DNA of 64,000 bases from Candidatus Vicinibacter proximus (lineage in GTDB: Bacteria > Bacteroidota > Bacteroidia > Chitinophagales > Saprospiraceae). Under the pieces are notes generated by a model. The model had not been told where the DNA came from and did no database searches. It saw nothing but the letters and a program-made list of their open reading frames with translations. This document shows, one piece after another, positions 45,826 through 55,441 of the stretch (the stretch's first letter is position 1; each line of letters opens with the position of its first letter). The position numbers and the translations under genes were made by a program. The stretch spans positions 1,612,001 through 1,676,000 of the forward strand of contig JADJOE010000003.1 of the NCBI GenBank assembly GCA_016713905.1. Direction: 5' to 3'.

Positions 45826-46800
45826 ATGAAAAAGGATTACCATAACTACCAAATGCAAGATTTTCTGGACGATGACTCGTTCAGAAATTGGATTTTGGAT
45901 CCAAATCCTGAACTTGAGGCACATTGGTCTAGGATTTTGCAAGAATACCCACAGGCCTACGCTGAAATCAAATCAGCCGCCAGATTGCTTAAAGAACTGC
46001 GTTTTAAAGATTTGAACCCAGGTTCGGGTGTTCAGGAGAAACTTTGGGAAAGAATCCATGCAGAGGTTAATGTGAAAAAACAGGTTCCTGTGTTTAGAAA
46101 AATTCTCCCTTGGATTGCTGCAGCTGCCTGTATTGTCTTATTGTTATGGGTAAACTTAAAAACCAACGATTCCTGGACCACAGAAACTACCCAATTTGCA
46201 CAAATTGAGGAACTTAGTTTACCGGATGGCTCACAGGTTAAACTAAATGCCGGGTCTGAGTTGCGTTTTCAGGCATCAAAATTTAAATCCAATCGTGTTC
46301 TTACCTTGAATGGTGAAGGATTTTTTAATGTTCAAAAGGGTCAGTCTTTTATCGTAAAGACAGATCTGGGCGAAGTTAAGGTATTGGGTACAAGCTTTAA
46401 TGTTTATTCCAGAGGAGATTTTATGGAGGTGAGTTGCTATACTGGCAAGGTAAGTGTTAAATTTAATGAGTCGGATTCAGAAGTCATCCTGATGCCCGGA
46501 CAAAGGATATCTAATACCGGTATATCCAAAGAAACAGAGACTTTCAATCCAAATGAAACTAAAAATTGGACAGAGGGGTATTTCTATTACAACGATGCCC
46601 CATTGATTAGGGTTATGGAAGAATTACAGCGTCAATATGCCATCCAATCTATTGAATTGCCCGAAACCTTAAGAAATAAAAGTTATAAAGGATTTTTTAG
46701 AAAAAATAATTTAGAGGAAGCCATTGAATCCATTTGTCTGCCTCTTCATTTAAAAGGTCAAATAGAAAATAAAAAACTGTACATCAAAAAGGTGGAATGA
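45826..46800 (+). CDS. FecR family anti-sigma factor
   Basis: This 324-residue inner-membrane protein has a cytoplasmic N-terminal part, a single helix (ILPWIAAAACIVLLLWVNL, about residues 90-108), the periplasmic FecR domain (FAQIEELSLPDGSQVKLNAGSEL... GEGFFNVQKGQSFIVKT... VLGTSFNVYS) and a C-terminal DUF4974 secretin-like domain. It would hold the sigma factor until the TonB receptor signals. Its stop overlaps the receptor's start (ATGA). Confidence 0.93.
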   Translation: MKKDYHNYQMQDFLDDDSFRNWILDPNPELEAHWSRILQEYPQAYAEIKSAARLLKELRFKDLNPGSGVQEKLWERIHAEVNVKKQVPVFRKILPWIAAAACIVLLLWVNLKTNDSWTTETTQFAQIEELSLPDGSQVKLNAGSELRFQASKFKSNRVLTLNGEGFFNVQKGQSFIVKTDLGEVKVLGTSFNVYSRGDFMEVSCYTGKVSVKFNESDSEVILMPGQRISNTGISKETETFNPNETKNWTEGYFYYNDAPLIRVMEELQRQYAIQSIELPETLRNKSYKGFFRKNNLEEAIESICLPLHLKGQIENKKLYIKKVE

Positions 46801-49490
46801 GATTTATTCTCTTCTGTATTGCAACATTGGTAAGCTATTGCTTTGTCCAGGGACAAGGGCATTATCCTCTATTGGCTAAGAATGAAAAAATCAAACTTTC
46901 TGATGCTTTAAAATCCATAGAAGTTTCCCGAAAGATCCATTTTGCTTTTGATCCTCAGGCTTGCAGCCAGTATGTTGTGCAGGTAAAATCACCAGATTTG
47001 TCTACAGATGAATTGTTGAATGAACTCTTGTTTAATCTGCCGATATCCTATGCCAAACAAGACCTAGAACACTATTTAATATTTATAGATGAATACAAAA
47101 AAAGTAAAATAGTCACAGCTGGGACCAATACCCGTAAAATTGAAATCAGCGGCAAAGTTAAAGATGTATTTACAGGTGAAGCCATTATTGGCGCTACCAT
47201 AAGTCTCATGCCATCACAAGGAATGACAGAAACTGATTTAAATGGAAATTTTAGAATCAGTGTTGAAAGCAATTACAGTCAACCCTGGCTTGAAATCCGT
47301 TATCTCGGGTATCAAATTCAATCCATAAAAATTCCATCCGACCATTTTCAAGGTATTCAAATCCAGTTGCACCCCAGCACAGAATTTTTGCAGACGATTA
47401 CTGTCAGTGCGCCTAAAACAATTAATTCATCCAACCACCATAACATTTTAACCAATAGCTATCGTCTCAATCCTGCTTCTCTTTCTCCACTGAATGTCTT
47501 CAGAGATCCTATCCGGAGTCTGCAGCAACTTTCAGGAGTGAATGCGACGGATGATCTATCCACCGGTATTCAAATCAGAGGAAGTGGTTCAGATGAAAAC
47601 CTAATTTGTCTGGATGGTCTGACTTTATATTCGGTGGATCATTTTTATGGTGTTTTCAGCAACATTAATCCATTTATTTTAGATAATTTGCAATTCTATA
47701 AAAGCTACTTTCCTGCCAATTATGGAGGCAGAGCATCTTCATTAATTCTTATGAAGTCAAAAGATGCAGACAAAAAAATAACTGGCGCAGCTGAATTAAG
47801 TTTATTGAACTCAAATTTAAACCTCAACATCCCTATTTTAAAAAACAAAGGGACACTTCTTTTTGGTGGCAGAATCACCAACCAAAACCTGGGAGGCACC
47901 GGAATTTTTAGTACCCTTTTTAAGAACGGGTCCTCCAATCCGGTGAATATAAGCCGTGACACAAACACTTTGTTACCTGTGAATCCTGAATTCAACTTCT
48001 ATGATGTGTACACTAAAATCAGTTTTGACTTGCATCGAAACACTAAAATAAGTGGTGGTTTCTTCTACTCGAAAGACAAACTTCAGTCAAAGTACGAATC
48101 AAAATACCTGCTCAGAAATTTAAGCATTACAGAAAATTACAATGACTCTTCGGTATGGAACAATAAAGCCTGGTTCGCCAGCTTTGATCAAAAATGGCGC
48201 AGAAACTTAAATTCACATCTTGTTTTTTCAAACTCTGATTTGATGTTGGACCAAACAGTTGTTGCAGAAATCATTACCAGGGAGAACAACAACATTAGAC
48301 TAACTAAAGAGAAAACAAGTTTTAGAAATCATATAAATGTTAGCCAATTCAAATGGGAAAATAATTACCAATCAAAATATTTTGACGCTGGTCTGGGTTT
48401 TGAATGGAACAATTACAACACCTTCTTCATCAATAAAATTGAAAGGCCTTCACAGATTAGAATTGACAGCCGCATTTTGTTTAAGGACAGTTTGAATAAT
48501 GGTAATGATTATAACCTTTTCTTCCATTCTCAAATAAAATCTATTCGATCTCTCAAAATAGAACCGGGATTAAGAGTAAGCAGGTACGACAGAAAAAATC
48601 AACCGGACTGGTCCCCTCGTATAAATGTAAGTTATGAATGGGATAAGCATTTTACCACTTCTGTACGGTGGGGTATTTATTACCAATATCTTAGACAAAC
48701 AACCTTTGAAGACAGATTTGGAAGAGTTTTTAATTTTTGGTTACAACCGGATCTGAAAAGATTTGACATTTTGAAATCCACCCAACTGGAAATACAGCAA
48801 TTATTTAAATGGAAAAAAACAACATTTTGTGCAGAGGTTTATTACAAAAATCTGGATGGACTAATCGAACAAATTTTTGAAACACCCTCTATAATTCCTG
48901 CGCCTGGTGAACCCATTAAAGAAGCCAAGATTTTTATTTTTTCGGGAGAGGGTCGATCCTATGGATTGGACCTGAGTGCCGATCAACAAATAGGTAAATA
49001 CTTTTTCAATATTTCTTATTCCTTTAATCATTCCATAAATCGCTTTCCACAAATTAATAAAGGAGATTGGTATGCACGACAATTTGTACGTGAGCACCAA
49101 TTGAAAAGCCTGCAAAACATAGAACTAAAGCACTGGTCATTTAATCTGTATGGTGTGTACGGAAGTCCGCAACCTTATACAGACCTTTCTTTAATCAGTG
49201 ACCGCAACAGGAGGGTTATTGACATTAAAGAAAACAGTAAATTTCTAAAAGATTATCTACGTTTTGACAGCGACATACAGTATAAATTCAGAATTACAAA
49301 AGTCAACTGCAGAGCTGGAATTGCAGTACTGAATATCTTTGACAGAATCAATGTAAAGTATGTTCAGTACATCTATAATCTACCAGCCAACCAAAACCCT
49401 AATCCGGGAAGCAGCCCTAATAAAATAGTGGGAACAGAGGTCAATTTATTGCGCAGAACCTTTAATGCCAATTTGACTGTTTTCTTTTAG
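46797..49490 (+). CDS. TonB-dependent receptor with signalling (STN) domain
   Basis: This 897-residue outer-membrane receptor has a signal peptide, an STN domain (KLSDALKSIEVSRKIHFAFD), a carboxypeptidase-regulatory-like domain (ISGKVKDVFTGEAIIGATI), a plug (FRDPIRSLQQLSGVNATDD... IRGSGSDENLICLDG) and a 22-strand barrel ending LRRTFNANLTVFF. The STN domain contacts FecR, so ligand uptake regulates its own operon. No SusD partner follows, so it is more like a FecA-type transducer. The ligand is unknown. Confidence 0.93.
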   Translation: MRFILFCIATLVSYCFVQGQGHYPLLAKNEKIKLSDALKSIEVSRKIHFAFDPQACSQYVVQVKSPDLSTDELLNELLFNLPISYAKQDLEHYLIFIDEYKKSKIVTAGTNTRKIEISGKVKDVFTGEAIIGATISLMPSQGMTETDLNGNFRISVESNYSQPWLEIRYLGYQIQSIKIPSDHFQGIQIQLHPSTEFLQTITVSAPKTINSSNHHNILTNSYRLNPASLSPLNVFRDPIRSLQQLSGVNATDDLSTGIQIRGSGSDENLICLDGLTLYSVDHFYGVFSNINPFILDNLQFYKSYFPANYGGRASSLILMKSKDADKKITGAAELSLLNSNLNLNIPILKNKGTLLFGGRITNQNLGGTGIFSTLFKNGSSNPVNISRDTNTLLPVNPEFNFYDVYTKISFDLHRNTKISGGFFYSKDKLQSKYESKYLLRNLSITENYNDSSVWNNKAWFASFDQKWRRNLNSHLVFSNSDLMLDQTVVAEIITRENNNIRLTKEKTSFRNHINVSQFKWENNYQSKYFDAGLGFEWNNYNTFFINKIERPSQIRIDSRILFKDSLNNGNDYNLFFHSQIKSIRSLKIEPGLRVSRYDRKNQPDWSPRINVSYEWDKHFTTSVRWGIYYQYLRQTTFEDRFGRVFNFWLQPDLKRFDILKSTQLEIQQLFKWKKTTFCAEVYYKNLDGLIEQIFETPSIIPAPGEPIKEAKIFIFSGEGRSYGLDLSADQQIGKYFFNISYSFNHSINRFPQINKGDWYARQFVREHQLKSLQNIELKHWSFNLYGVYGSPQPYTDLSLISDRNRRVIDIKENSKFLKDYLRFDSDIQYKFRITKVNCRAGIAVLNIFDRINVKYVQYIYNLPANQNPNPGSSPNKIVGTEVNLLRRTFNANLTVFF

Positions 49491-49557
49491 ATTATTATCC
49501 ATAACTTATATTCTACAAATTGCAGAAAATGAAATTTTGAAAATTGACTTTTTAGAA

Positions 49558-50427
49558 CTATCCTATCTTGAGCCCGGTCATGGAGATCGATCCCCCAATC
49601 AGGCTATCGTTAAAAATTTCCTGGGCCTCCTTTTCATTTTGAAGTCCCAAAATATACAATAATGGATAAAAATGATCCGGAGTAGGAATAGCAAGACTTG
49701 CTGCCTTTCCAATTTTTTGATAGTGCAGAAAATAATGATGATTTTTATCCAAAAGATTCTTTCTGATCTGCTCATTCAATTCAATAGCCCAATCATAACC
49801 GCCCTCTTTCATGCTGAAATCCATGATTCCAAGATTGTGAATAATGTTCCCACTTCCTATGATAAGGACGCCCTGACGACGAAGGGGAGCCAATGCTTTT
49901 GCCAATTTATAATGGTAATCTGATGGTTTATGATAATCAATACTCAATTGCAACATGGGAATATTTGCCTCAGGATACATCTGACGAGTAACACTCCAGC
50001 TTCCATGATCAAATCCCCATTGATAATCCAAACCAAGCTCAATTTCATTCATCATCTGCTTTGTCTTTTCTGCCAATGCTGGATATCCAGGTGCCGGATA
50101 CTCTACTTCAAATAATTCCCTTGGAAAGCCTCCAAAATCATGAATGGTCTTTGGCTTGTCCATGGCAGTAATGAAACTACCATTGGTCAACCAATGGGCT
50201 GAAATGCACAAAATGGCCTTGGGCGCAGGGATCTGGGCTGCAATTCTCCTCCATTCCCTGGAATATTTGTTGTCTTCCAAGGCGTTCATTGGTGAACCAT
50301 GCCCTACGAAAAGTACTGGCATCTCTATGTCTTCCGATGTAACGTTATCTTTTAATTTGAGCCATTCGTTAATTCCAATCATTGTGCCAGTGCTTAAACT
50401 CAATCCTATAAATGTCCTTCGATTCAT
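49558..50427 (-). CDS. DODA-type extradiol ring-cleavage dioxygenase (YgiD-like)
   Basis: The 289-residue product starts at ATG 50427, giving MNRRTFIGLSLSTG, a twin-arginine-like leader; the frame is open 11 codons further. The catalytic domain is LigB-like with VLFVGHGSPMNALED (metal His), AILCISAHWLTNG (His), VLIIGSGNIIHNLG (His) and AIPTPDHFYPLLYILG (His). Family members cleave 4,5-DOPA or similar catechols. A Tat-like leader on a YgiD homologue is unusual and would place it in the periplasm. Confidence 0.9.
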   Translation of the reverse strand: MNRRTFIGLSLSTGTMIGINEWLKLKDNVTSEDIEMPVLFVGHGSPMNALEDNKYSREWRRIAAQIPAPKAILCISAHWLTNGSFITAMDKPKTIHDFGGFPRELFEVEYPAPGYPALAEKTKQMMNEIELGLDYQWGFDHGSWSVTRQMYPEANIPMLQLSIDYHKPSDYHYKLAKALAPLRRQGVLIIGSGNIIHNLGIMDFSMKEGGYDWAIELNEQIRKNLLDKNHHYFLHYQKIGKAASLAIPTPDHFYPLLYILGLQNEKEAQEIFNDSLIGGSISMTGLKIG

Positions 50428-50522
50428 TATACGAATTAACATCATTTCGATTAAAAACACTACGATACTCGTTTAAAAAGCTGGATTTCATAAACTGGAT
50501 TAATAGATTGCACAAAAAAAGC

Positions 50523-50556
50523 TTTTTGCACAGTTGCGAGGTATCTTGTACTTTTG
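50523..50556 (+). promoter_or_regulatory. Promoter of the AIM24-like gene
   Basis: TTTTTG (50523-50528) and TACTTTTG (50549-50556) with a 20-bp spacer match the Bacteroidota consensus. The ATG is 16 bp downstream. Confidence 0.7.
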
Positions 50557-50572
50557 TCTAAAATAAGGGATC

Positions 50573-51361
50573 ATGAAGAATCACGAAATAGATTATAAGC
50601 TTTATGGCGAAGAGTTGCAATATGTTGAAATTGAACTGGATCCCGGAGAGACCGCAGTAGCAGAAAGCGGCTCCTTCATGATGATGGAAGATGGGATTAA
50701 GATGGCAACAGTCTTTGGGGATGGAAGTGGACAAAGTACTGGTGGATTTCTGGGAAAAGTCATGAGTGCCGGAAAACGATTGTTGACCGGTGAAAGCCTC
50801 TTTATAACAACATTCACCAATGAAGGCTATGGCAAATCCCGGGTGAGTTTTGCAGCCCCATATACAGGTAAGATCATTCCTTTGAACCTATCAGACTACA
50901 ATGGAAAGATCATCGCTCAGAAAGATGCTTTCCTTTGTGCTGCTAAAGGTGTTACCATTGGCATTGAATTACAGAGAAAGTTAGGAACCGGAATTTTTGG
51001 TGGAGAGGGTTTTATCATGCAAAAACTTGAAGGTGATGGAATGGCGTTTGTCCATGCAGGAGGATATGTCAATAAAAAAGAATTAGGTGTCGGTGAAATA
51101 CTCAGGGTAGATACCGGATGTGTGGTAGCCTATACTTCGAATGTGGATTTTGACATTGAATTCATCCGTGGTGTGAAAAATTGGGTTTTTGGTGGAGAAG
51201 GTCTTTTTTATGCTTTACTGAGAGGTCCTGGCACAGTTTGGATTCAGTCCCTGCCAATCAGTAGACTGGCTGCCAAAATGATGCAATACGGAGGATTTAA
51301 CAGACGTGAAGAAGGCAGTATTCTGGGTGGACTCGGAAACTTACTGGATGGTGACAGTTGA
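50573..51361 (+). CDS. AIM24-like protein (TIGR00266 family)
   Basis: This 262-residue protein is an all-beta double-barrel with regular glycine-rich turns: IELDPGETAVAESGSFMMME, GGFLGKVMSAGKRLLTGES, GGEGFIMQKLEGDG and a late LRGPGTVWIQSLP motif. AIM24 homologues in mitochondria affect respiratory-membrane organisation; the bacterial function is unknown. It is probably co-transcribed with the downstream barrel gene. Confidence 0.9.
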   Translation: MKNHEIDYKLYGEELQYVEIELDPGETAVAESGSFMMMEDGIKMATVFGDGSGQSTGGFLGKVMSAGKRLLTGESLFITTFTNEGYGKSRVSFAAPYTGKIIPLNLSDYNGKIIAQKDAFLCAAKGVTIGIELQRKLGTGIFGGEGFIMQKLEGDGMAFVHAGGYVNKKELGVGEILRVDTGCVVAYTSNVDFDIEFIRGVKNWVFGGEGLFYALLRGPGTVWIQSLPISRLAAKMMQYGGFNRREEGSILGGLGNLLDGDS

Positions 51362-51424
51362 TGATTTATTTCAAGGTAAACGGCATAATTAATTTTAATC
51401 TAATTTATAATCAATAAGCAAACA

Positions 51425-52156
51425 ATGAAAAAAACTATTCTATTATTGGCATTTATTACTGTTACGCTAACAGCAAATGCTCAAAAAATCTATGCCTGGA
51501 TGGACTGTGGCTTAAAAGCATCCTATGGCTTGACAGGATTGGTAAATACTAATCTGTTCGATGACCGCAATTATGAACATCACCTCAGCACAGGATATGG
51601 TCTTGGTGGGAAAGTTGGATTGTATTTCGGCTTATTTAATGGGATTACTGCCGACTTTATGTTCTCCACAAACAATCAAGAATTTGATTATTTTAGGGGG
51701 ACACCGGCAACAAACTTTACTCACAATATCAAGTGGTCCAACTATGATCTGGCCTTACTTTACAGATTGCAAAAAGATGGCATTTATGTCGAACTCGGCC
51801 CACAATTATCCTTACTGAGATCAGTAAAAAATGCGGATGATAATGATACTCGCACGGATGTAAAGGCATTTTATCAAAACTATTATTCCGGTTTATTTGG
51901 TGTGGGTGGATATATTTTCAATTATGAAACTTTTACCACCATGCTGGGAATCAGATTGGGTTACAGTTTTACGGATTTTGTAAGTGCATCCGGAAAAGAA
52001 GCAGACTTCCCTACTCCGAATCAAGTAGCTCAATATGACTACAAATCCACGAATCCGGCATTTGTACAATTAGTATTGGAAGCTAACTTCGCATTAGGAT
52101 ATTATGGTCGAACTTCCTGCAGTAAAAGAGCAACTATTTTTAGCTTCGGCGGGTAA
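51425..52156 (+). CDS. Outer membrane beta-barrel protein
   Basis: This 243-residue protein has a signal peptide (MKKTILLLAFITVTLTANAQ), strands such as GLGGKVGLYFGLFNGITADF, YDLALLYRLQKDGIYVELG and TMLGIRLGYSFTDFV, and a GYYGRTSC tail. It is an OmpA/PorT-like small barrel (outer membrane beta-barrel domain). It is followed by a strong terminator. Confidence 0.82.
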   Translation: MKKTILLLAFITVTLTANAQKIYAWMDCGLKASYGLTGLVNTNLFDDRNYEHHLSTGYGLGGKVGLYFGLFNGITADFMFSTNNQEFDYFRGTPATNFTHNIKWSNYDLALLYRLQKDGIYVELGPQLSLLRSVKNADDNDTRTDVKAFYQNYYSGLFGVGGYIFNYETFTTMLGIRLGYSFTDFVSASGKEADFPTPNQVAQYDYKSTNPAFVQLVLEANFALGYYGRTSCSKRATIFSFGG

Positions 52157-52180
52157 AAACATAGATTTAAAAATTACTTT

Positions 52181-52212
52181 AAAACCGTACAGTGTCCCTG
52201 TACGGTTTTTTA
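52181..52212 (+). terminator. Intrinsic terminator after the beta-barrel gene
   Basis: AAAACCGTACAG-TGTCC-CTGTACGGTTTT is a 12-bp perfect stem with a T-run on the plus strand (TTTTTTATTTTG), 24 bp past the stop. It also faces the convergent CoA-binding gene. Confidence 0.9.
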
Positions 52213-52276
52213 TTTTGTTTAATTCCTGAAAAATACTTAATTCCCACCCAAGATTGTAGAAATATCAAGCACTCTG

Positions 52277-52639
52277 TCAATACTGCCCTGTCCTCAACAT
52301 AACTAAAGTGCACGCCTCGATCGTCTCAATACCATGCTCATTGGCCAGCTGACTTAAGGTCACATTTTCTGTACCTGGATTAAAAATTATTCTCTGGGGA
52401 TTTAAAGCAAGAATGTAAGAAAAATAAGCCTCCTGCCTGGATGGGTTCAAATACAAAGTAATAGTATGAATGTTCTTCTCAATGGGTGGAACAACCAGTA
52501 TTTCTAAATCTCCAATTTTTCCACTTTTGTTGCCCACAGGTATAACCGTATGGTGATATTCTTGAAGCATTTTGCTAGCTATGTTGGAGTACCTGCTCTC
52601 ATTACTACTGGCACCCAGAACGAGCGTACGTTTATTCAT
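52277..52639 (-). CDS. CoA-binding domain protein
   Basis: This 120-residue Rossmann-type CoA_binding_2 protein has TLVLGASSNESRYSNIASKML, HTVIPVGNKSG, ITLYLNPSRQ and RIIFNPGTEN with a late EACTLVMLRTG. It is similar to YccU. The biological role is unknown. It is the most downstream gene of a minus-strand run. Confidence 0.87.
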   Translation of the reverse strand: MNKRTLVLGASSNESRYSNIASKMLQEYHHTVIPVGNKSGKIGDLEILVVPPIEKNIHTITLYLNPSRQEAYFSYILALNPQRIIFNPGTENVTLSQLANEHGIETIEACTLVMLRTGQY

Positions 52640-52745
52640 AAACTCTTTTCGTTAAAACAGTCTATTCTAATTTAAGTTGAGTATTGATCTTCAGTGGAAC
52701 TTAATTAATGTACTCAATAAATAGACATTTCCGAATTCTAACCGC

Positions 52746-53747
52746 TTAGTTTTTGATATTCTCGGCAGTTGAAATTACCCGTTGAATCAAAAAATCAGTG
52801 TGGTGCGGAAAATCAATTTGTGTTCCTTTTTTATCTTCTAGCCAGCATCTGATTTTATCTTCCAATCTATCGTCAATTTTATACGCTACAACAGCTCCCA
52901 ATTTTTCTGCTGCAGCTGCATTACAGGCTTGTTCATATTGATTCTTAATTGGAAAAAGAAACATTGGCTTTCCCAAATAAAATGCCTCAGCAGGAGTTTC
53001 AAATCCGGCATGCGCAATCAAACCGTTTGAATGGAGCAGACTCTGATTAAACATTTTAGAATTTGCTGGTTTGAATTCAATGTTTTGTTTATGCCATGCA
53101 ACTTCTACATCGCAATGAAAGACTTCAAACTTGTACTGTGAAAATTTACTAAATAACTTAAACAAATTATCCAGACTAAAAGAAGAGAGATAAACTGTAA
53201 TGTGACCCGCGTTTTGCGCTGTTACATTTCTCAATTCATCCTTTATTACTGGGGTAAATATAAATTCATCATATGGTTCGAAATGTAAACCAATATTGTG
53301 CTTTGTTCTGGCATAAGTTTGCATGATAGACCATGCCAGATAATCCTTTCTGCCAGGTGGCATGGGTACTTTTGAAGATAAAAAAGAAGCGTGATGGCTA
53401 AATGAAATACAGGGAACCTTCTTTTGCTTACAAGCCCGAACAGTTACGGGTTCGAAATCATTAATCACGAAATCATATTGATGAACCGGAATTTCATTCA
53501 CCTCCTTAAAAAATTGTTTTACACTCAGGCTTTTAAAAGTCTTGAGATAATCAATCCCACCCTTATTGTCGTATTTGAAAGAAACGCCATGGCAATGGTA
53601 TTTCATTTTAACCGGAAAATCCAAACAATAATTTCTACCGCTTATTAAATAGTCAACCTGTCCATATTTCGCCAGGTAAGGTAGAATACTTTTGGCTCTG
53701 CTTAAATGTCCATTACCGGTACCCTGAATTGAATATAATATCTTCAT
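52746..53747 (-). CDS. Glycosyltransferase, MJ1255/UDP-GlcNAc-transferase-like
   Basis: This 333-residue GT-B protein has a glycine-rich N-terminal acceptor loop (YSIQGTGNGHLSRAKSIL), DFVINDFEPV and the C-terminal donor site (GLIAHAGFETPAEAFYLGKP... FPIKNQYEQACNAAAAEKLG). It resembles the MJ1255/VC2487 family. It overlaps the upstream phosphoesterase by 35 bp, so the two are translationally coupled and act in envelope glycolipid or polysaccharide synthesis. Confidence 0.87.
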   Translation of the reverse strand: MKILYSIQGTGNGHLSRAKSILPYLAKYGQVDYLISGRNYCLDFPVKMKYHCHGVSFKYDNKGGIDYLKTFKSLSVKQFFKEVNEIPVHQYDFVINDFEPVTVRACKQKKVPCISFSHHASFLSSKVPMPPGRKDYLAWSIMQTYARTKHNIGLHFEPYDEFIFTPVIKDELRNVTAQNAGHITVYLSSFSLDNLFKLFSKFSQYKFEVFHCDVEVAWHKQNIEFKPANSKMFNQSLLHSNGLIAHAGFETPAEAFYLGKPMFLFPIKNQYEQACNAAAAEKLGAVVAYKIDDRLEDKIRCWLEDKKGTQIDFPHHTDFLIQRVISTAENIKN

Positions 53748-54579
53748 ACAGTTCTTTCATTTTAGGGATTCGAATATTTTCTTTAAAATCATTTTCAAAG
53801 TTGAGGTCCTTTGGCTTCTTAGGACTTACTGCATATTCGTGTTTGTGCAAAGTCCATTTTCCCTGGTGATATTCCAAACTGGTCGTGTGCTCAATCCAAT
53901 CCCCACTGTTCATATAAATGATGGATTTTTCATCCCTAACTATTTGACGAATTACCGGATTGTGAATGTGGCCACAAATGACCACATCATATTCTTTTGC
54001 CAGACCATGACTGATGGCAGTCTCTTCAAAATCGTCAATGAACTGTACCGCTTTCTTAATGCTGTTCTTAATCTTTTTGGATAAGCTGTATTTTTCTCTA
54101 CCCATCAATTCCAGAAAATAATTTACAGCCTTATTCATCAAAATTAAAAGGTCATATGCTTTTCCGCCAAGCTTGGCCAACAATTTGGTATGCTTTATGG
54201 ATAGATCAAACACATCCCCATGAAAAATCCAAACCTTTTGTTTGTTTATGGATAGTAAGAGTTTGTTTCGGATACAAAAAGGTCCCAGATCAAAACCAGC
54301 ATATCTCCTGAGTGCTTCATCATGATTTCCAGGCAAATAATAGACCTTTGTTCCTTTGGTTGCCATTTTCAATAATTTATGGATAACCTTAAGATGATGC
54401 TCGGGAAAGTACCTCTTGTTGAAAGACCAGATGTCGATGATGTCCCCATTAAGAATCAGGGTATCCGGTTGTATTTCATCAAGATAATCACAGAGTTGTT
54501 TGGCCTGACATCCATAGGTCCCAAGATGAATATCTGAAATTACAACTGCTTCAAGATGTCTTTTAATTTTTTCGCTCAT
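53713..54579 (-). CDS. UDP-2,3-diacylglucosamine diphosphatase-like metallophosphoesterase
   Basis: This 288-residue calcineurin-type phosphoesterase has VISDIHLG, LILNGDIIDIW, YLPGNHDE, WIFHGDVFD and VICGHIHNP, the complete set of metal ligands. The length and SLSKKIKNSIKKA insertion match the LpxH/LpxG-like UDP-diacylglucosamine hydrolases of Bacteroidota. A lipid A step is likely but not proved, since the same fold serves other diphosphatases. Confidence 0.87.
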   Translation of the reverse strand: MSEKIKRHLEAVVISDIHLGTYGCQAKQLCDYLDEIQPDTLILNGDIIDIWSFNKRYFPEHHLKVIHKLLKMATKGTKVYYLPGNHDEALRRYAGFDLGPFCIRNKLLLSINKQKVWIFHGDVFDLSIKHTKLLAKLGGKAYDLLILMNKAVNYFLELMGREKYSLSKKIKNSIKKAVQFIDDFEETAISHGLAKEYDVVICGHIHNPVIRQIVRDEKSIIYMNSGDWIEHTTSLEYHQGKWTLHKHEYAVSPKKPKDLNFENDFKENIRIPKMKELYEDIIFNSGYR

Positions 54580-54667
54580 GCGAGATCATGCTGATCCATA
54601 CACGAAATTAAAGGGCCCATGTAAATTGAATATTTTCTAAATATTGTCTTTGTGTTAAATCATGAAA

Positions 54668-55441
54668 TCAAATATTATTAGACAATTCTAGTAATTTCAA
54701 TTTTTTATATTTTAAATGCACCCCATAAGCAGAGCGCCAACAAATCCAAAATCCAATTCTACCATCCAGAAACCCTGCTTTTAGCAGATACATTTTTACA
54801 AATTTCCAAATCGGTGAAAAATACATTTTTACAAATGAACTTTTTATACCTTTTGCATCATACTCCGATGCGAAAAAATTTGCAAAATTTTCCAATTGCT
54901 TCAAATGATCTGCGACGGTTCTATAACTGTAATGATCCAAATGCCCATTTAATTTCAATACTGCCTGCGCGCTGTCCATTGGTTCTACTGTCTCATGTAA
55001 TTTATTACTGTTCCAGCCAGCATGAACCTTGTGCCATAATCTTAATTTAAAATCAGGATACCATCCACAATGTTTGATCCATTGTCCGCAATAATAGGTT
55101 TTCCTGTTGAGCAAATACAAGTTTTCCAGTCCCTTTTTCTTTTCTGCAAGAATCGCTGAGACCAATTCATCATCCAGCACTTCATCTGCATCTACAGAAA
55201 GGATGTGGTCAAAACGACAAAGTTTCACCGCATCATTTTTTTGTGATCCGTAATCCACAAACTTTTGTTGATAAAACCTTACCCCTTTACTGGCACAAAT
55301 CTCAGCAGTCCTGTCTGAACTGAAAGAATCGAGGACGACAATTTCATCGGCTACTTTTAATAATGCATTTAGACATGATTCTATGATTTCCTCTTCATTA
55401 TAGCAAATGACTACGGCAGATAGTGGCTGAGAAGGAATCAT
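54668..55441 (-). CDS. Glycosyltransferase family 2 (WaaE/KdtX-like)
   Basis: This 257-residue GT-A protein has LSAVVICYNEEEIIESCL, ADEIVVLDSFSSDRTAEIC, ILSVDADEVLDDEL (the metal DxD) and LWHKVHAGWNSNKLHETVE. This matches the lipopolysaccharide core beta-1,4-glucosyltransferase type (WaaE). It is next to the LpxH-like phosphoesterase and the second glycosyltransferase, so the group probably builds lipid A/core or surface glycan. Confidence 0.9.
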   Translation of the reverse strand: MIPSQPLSAVVICYNEEEIIESCLNALLKVADEIVVLDSFSSDRTAEICASKGVRFYQQKFVDYGSQKNDAVKLCRFDHILSVDADEVLDDELVSAILAEKKKGLENLYLLNRKTYYCGQWIKHCGWYPDFKLRLWHKVHAGWNSNKLHETVEPMDSAQAVLKLNGHLDHYSYRTVADHLKQLENFANFFASEYDAKGIKSSFVKMYFSPIWKFVKMYLLKAGFLDGRIGFWICWRSAYGVHLKYKKLKLLELSNNI

